Source: Donghicola mangrovi (lineage in GTDB: Bacteria > Pseudomonadota > Alphaproteobacteria > Rhodobacterales > Rhodobacteraceae). From it: a stretch of DNA of 64,000 bases. The notes under the pieces were generated by a model. That model did no database searches, was not told the DNA's origin, and worked only from the letters and a program-made list of their open reading frames with translations. Each line of letters starts with the position of its first letter. Positions within the stretch are counted from its first letter, which is position 1. The translations under genes and the position numbers were made by a program. This document shows, one piece after another, positions 62,830 through 64,000 of the stretch. Location: the NCBI RefSeq assembly GCF_013377535.1, contig NZ_JABCJE010000003.1, positions 372,001 to 436,000 on the forward strand, written 5' to 3'.

Positions 62830-63927
62830 ATGGGTTTTAAAGAGATGGATATGCTGAGGGATGGTCCGCAAGGGGCCAACGTGGTCGCCTTCAAGCCCAG
62901 AGACGTCACACCCGAATCCTGGCTGAAAATCGGCGACAACATTCTGAATCACCGGCACCGTCCGGAAACGCTGCCGTGGATCACCGAGAACGTGTTCCTG
63001 CTGGTGATGGCCCGTCGTTGCGGACTGAGCCTAGGGTCCGAATTCCGCCGGATGTATCGGGATGCCTACGAATCCCTGCCGGAATTTCTGCAGTTCCAGC
63101 CTGACAGCTATTGCATGATCCTGACCATCGCGACCGAGCTCGAGCGTCAGGGCATGTCCGGCAATCTGGCGGGGCGGATGGTCCAATGGATCAAATCCCG
63201 CGATCTGATTGCGGCGGAACCGTCTGACAACCAACGCCTTTTTGCGAGCTGGCAGATGTGGCAGCACGGCACCTCCGGTCTGGGAGAGGCCGAGGATCAG
63301 GCCCTCATCCGCCGCACGATGCAGCGCGTGTCCCGCGCGGACCTTTATGCGCAGCTCCCCTTGGGGGTCGAGCTGGCGCAATCTGTGGCGCAATTGACGG
63401 CGATGGGTGGGCTGCGGTCGCTGGCCTCGGACGCGATCAAATCCAGCCTGCGGAATGCGGTGTTTTACGCCTATCTGGCAAGCGATGATCTGACCTTGGC
63501 GCGGCTGTCCAGCGTCTATGGGATGCTGGGGATGGTACTGCCCCAACCGATCGAGAATTACATTCTAAAGCAGTTGTCCCGAGTGCGTTTGGAGCCCGGT
63601 TTCGATCTGGGCAAACCCGATCACCTGACATTCTATATCGCGGCGCAGGTCACAGCCTACACGGCCAATCAGGGTGTCTTTGCGGAAACCCTGCCAGAGG
63701 GTGGTTTTTCGGCGCAACTTCCGCGCGTCATGACCAGCCCCATGCGCGAGATCTCCGAAATCATCCGCACAATGAAGTCCCGCCGCTCCGGAAACTGGCA
63801 GCAGATGCAGCCCGAAATCGAACGCCAGCTCAGCTTTCCGGCGTTCAACCGGCTGCGCTCGGCCGCGGGTTGTCCGGGGTTCGAGGCGTTTTTCGAAGTG
63901 TTCTCGCGCCCTTACGAGCGCCTGTAA
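62830..63927 (+). CDS. Unrecognised protein, up to 365 residues
   Basis: A long frame with coding-like codon bias and no homologue I can name. The product appears soluble and mainly helical, with hydrophobic-helical patterns (for example ESLPEFLQFQPD, AQSVAQLTAMGGLRSLA), a basic stretch IRTMKSRRSGNWQQMQ near the end and no signal peptide. The start is uncertain: ATG 62830, 62845 and 62851 are in frame, and only the last has an AAGAGA site at a fair distance. It diverges from xth and converges with erpA. Possibly a lineage-specific protein of Rhodobacteraceae. Confidence 0.6.
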   Translation: MGFKEMDMLRDGPQGANVVAFKPRDVTPESWLKIGDNILNHRHRPETLPWITENVFLLVMARRCGLSLGSEFRRMYRDAYESLPEFLQFQPDSYCMILTIATELERQGMSGNLAGRMVQWIKSRDLIAAEPSDNQRLFASWQMWQHGTSGLGEAEDQALIRRTMQRVSRADLYAQLPLGVELAQSVAQLTAMGGLRSLASDAIKSSLRNAVFYAYLASDDLTLARLSSVYGMLGMVLPQPIENYILKQLSRVRLEPGFDLGKPDHLTFYIAAQVTAYTANQGVFAETLPEGGFSAQLPRVMTSPMREISEIIRTMKSRRSGNWQQMQPEIERQLSFPAFNRLRSAAGCPGFEAFFEVFSRPYERL

Positions 63928-63935
63928 GTTCGCGA

Positions 63936-64000
63936 TCAGATCGAGAAGCTGGTCCCGCACCCGCAAGAGCTGCTGGCATTCGGGTTGTCGATGATGAACC
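63936..64000 (-). CDS. erpA: Iron-sulfur cluster insertion protein ErpA, C-terminal end
   Basis: Only the last 21 codons are in the window. The reading frame on the minus strand ends FIIDNPNASSSCGCGTSFSI followed by TGA at 63936-63938. The CGCGxSF end, with paired Cys that carry the [4Fe-4S] or [2Fe-2S] cluster together with an upstream Cys, is the hallmark of A-type carriers (ErpA/IscA). The FxxDNPNA...CGCGTSF pattern favours ErpA or a close relative. The gene runs off the right edge. Confidence 0.85.
   Translation of the reverse strand, partial: FIIDNPNASSSCGCGTSFSI

Noticed and set aside
1-64000. Mobile elements, prophage, CRISPR arrays, rRNA genes
   Set aside because: No transposase, integrase, terminal repeats, spaced direct repeats or rRNA sequence was seen on either strand.

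Overview
The window is a gene-dense, GC-rich stretch of alphaproteobacterial chromosome, most likely from the Rhodobacteraceae. Evidence for this: the prfA-prmC-DUF4167 run facing ksgA-pdxA-surA-lptD-lptG-lptF; a class II (B12-dependent) ribonucleotide reductase of the large alphaproteobacterial type; a DksA with a degenerate zinc finger; a TRAP transporter with a Tat-exported binding protein; an Entner-Doudoroff edd-eda pair; and dispersed GAGTATTT-type elements at gene ends. I see no insertion sequences, prophage genes, CRISPR arrays, rRNA or integrases. Both ends cut genes: fabI at the left and erpA at the right.

Layout. 0-7.2 kb: fabI diverging from pdxH, a double cold-shock-domain protein, a DUF192 protein, tRNA-Pro(UGG), then nrdJ behind a promoter carrying two NrdR-like boxes. 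7.2-12.8 kb: an intergenic segment ending in a strong terminator, a pqiA-pqiA-pqiB-pqiC operon (MCE-type lipid transport) with an 18-bp perfect palindrome at its start, and an uncharacterised two-gene unit with a FIST-like product. 12.9-20.3 kb: an orphan ferric-iron binding protein, mazG, an M20 amidohydrolase-agmatinase pair, then prfA-prmC-DUF4167. 20.3-27.8 kb: ksgA, pdxA, surA, lptD, lptG and lptF on the minus strand, mostly with overlapping starts and stops, linking ribosome maturation, vitamin B6 synthesis and outer-membrane biogenesis. 27.9-34.2 kb: pepA-holC, a retropepsin-like protease, MarC, an ABC-F ATPase, ndk, and small genes, one of them 45 codons long.

34.2-36.8 kb: ilvB-ilvH (acetolactate synthase) behind a complete attenuator: promoter, 16-residue leader peptide rich in Val/Leu, antiterminator arms and terminator. 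36.9-43.7 kb: a Cache-type histidine kinase and LuxR-type regulator diverging from a TRAP transporter (dctP-dctQ-dctM) with an unusually enlarged membrane part. 43.8-49.3 kb: bpt, RDD and DUF2852 membrane proteins, ybaK, then glnE. 49.4-53.8 kb: eda and edd under a LacI-type operator, diverging from rlmI and a PIN-domain gene. 53.8-60 kb: M48 protease, OsmC, DedA, a VWA/CoxE protein, a 56-residue two-helix membrane protein, a DUF2927 lipoprotein and a MoxR ATPase. 60-64 kb: dksA, a FAD monooxygenase, xth, an unrecognised gene and the end of erpA.

The region is mostly core metabolism and envelope biogenesis. The points most worth a second look are regulatory or concern small genes: the pqi operator, the ilv attenuator, the tandem palindromes before DUF2852, the 45-codon gene whose ribosome binding site lies in an inverted repeat, the FIST-like unit, and the enlarged TRAP system with its own sensor. 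Identifications are from motifs, length and gene order read by eye; no database search was run.
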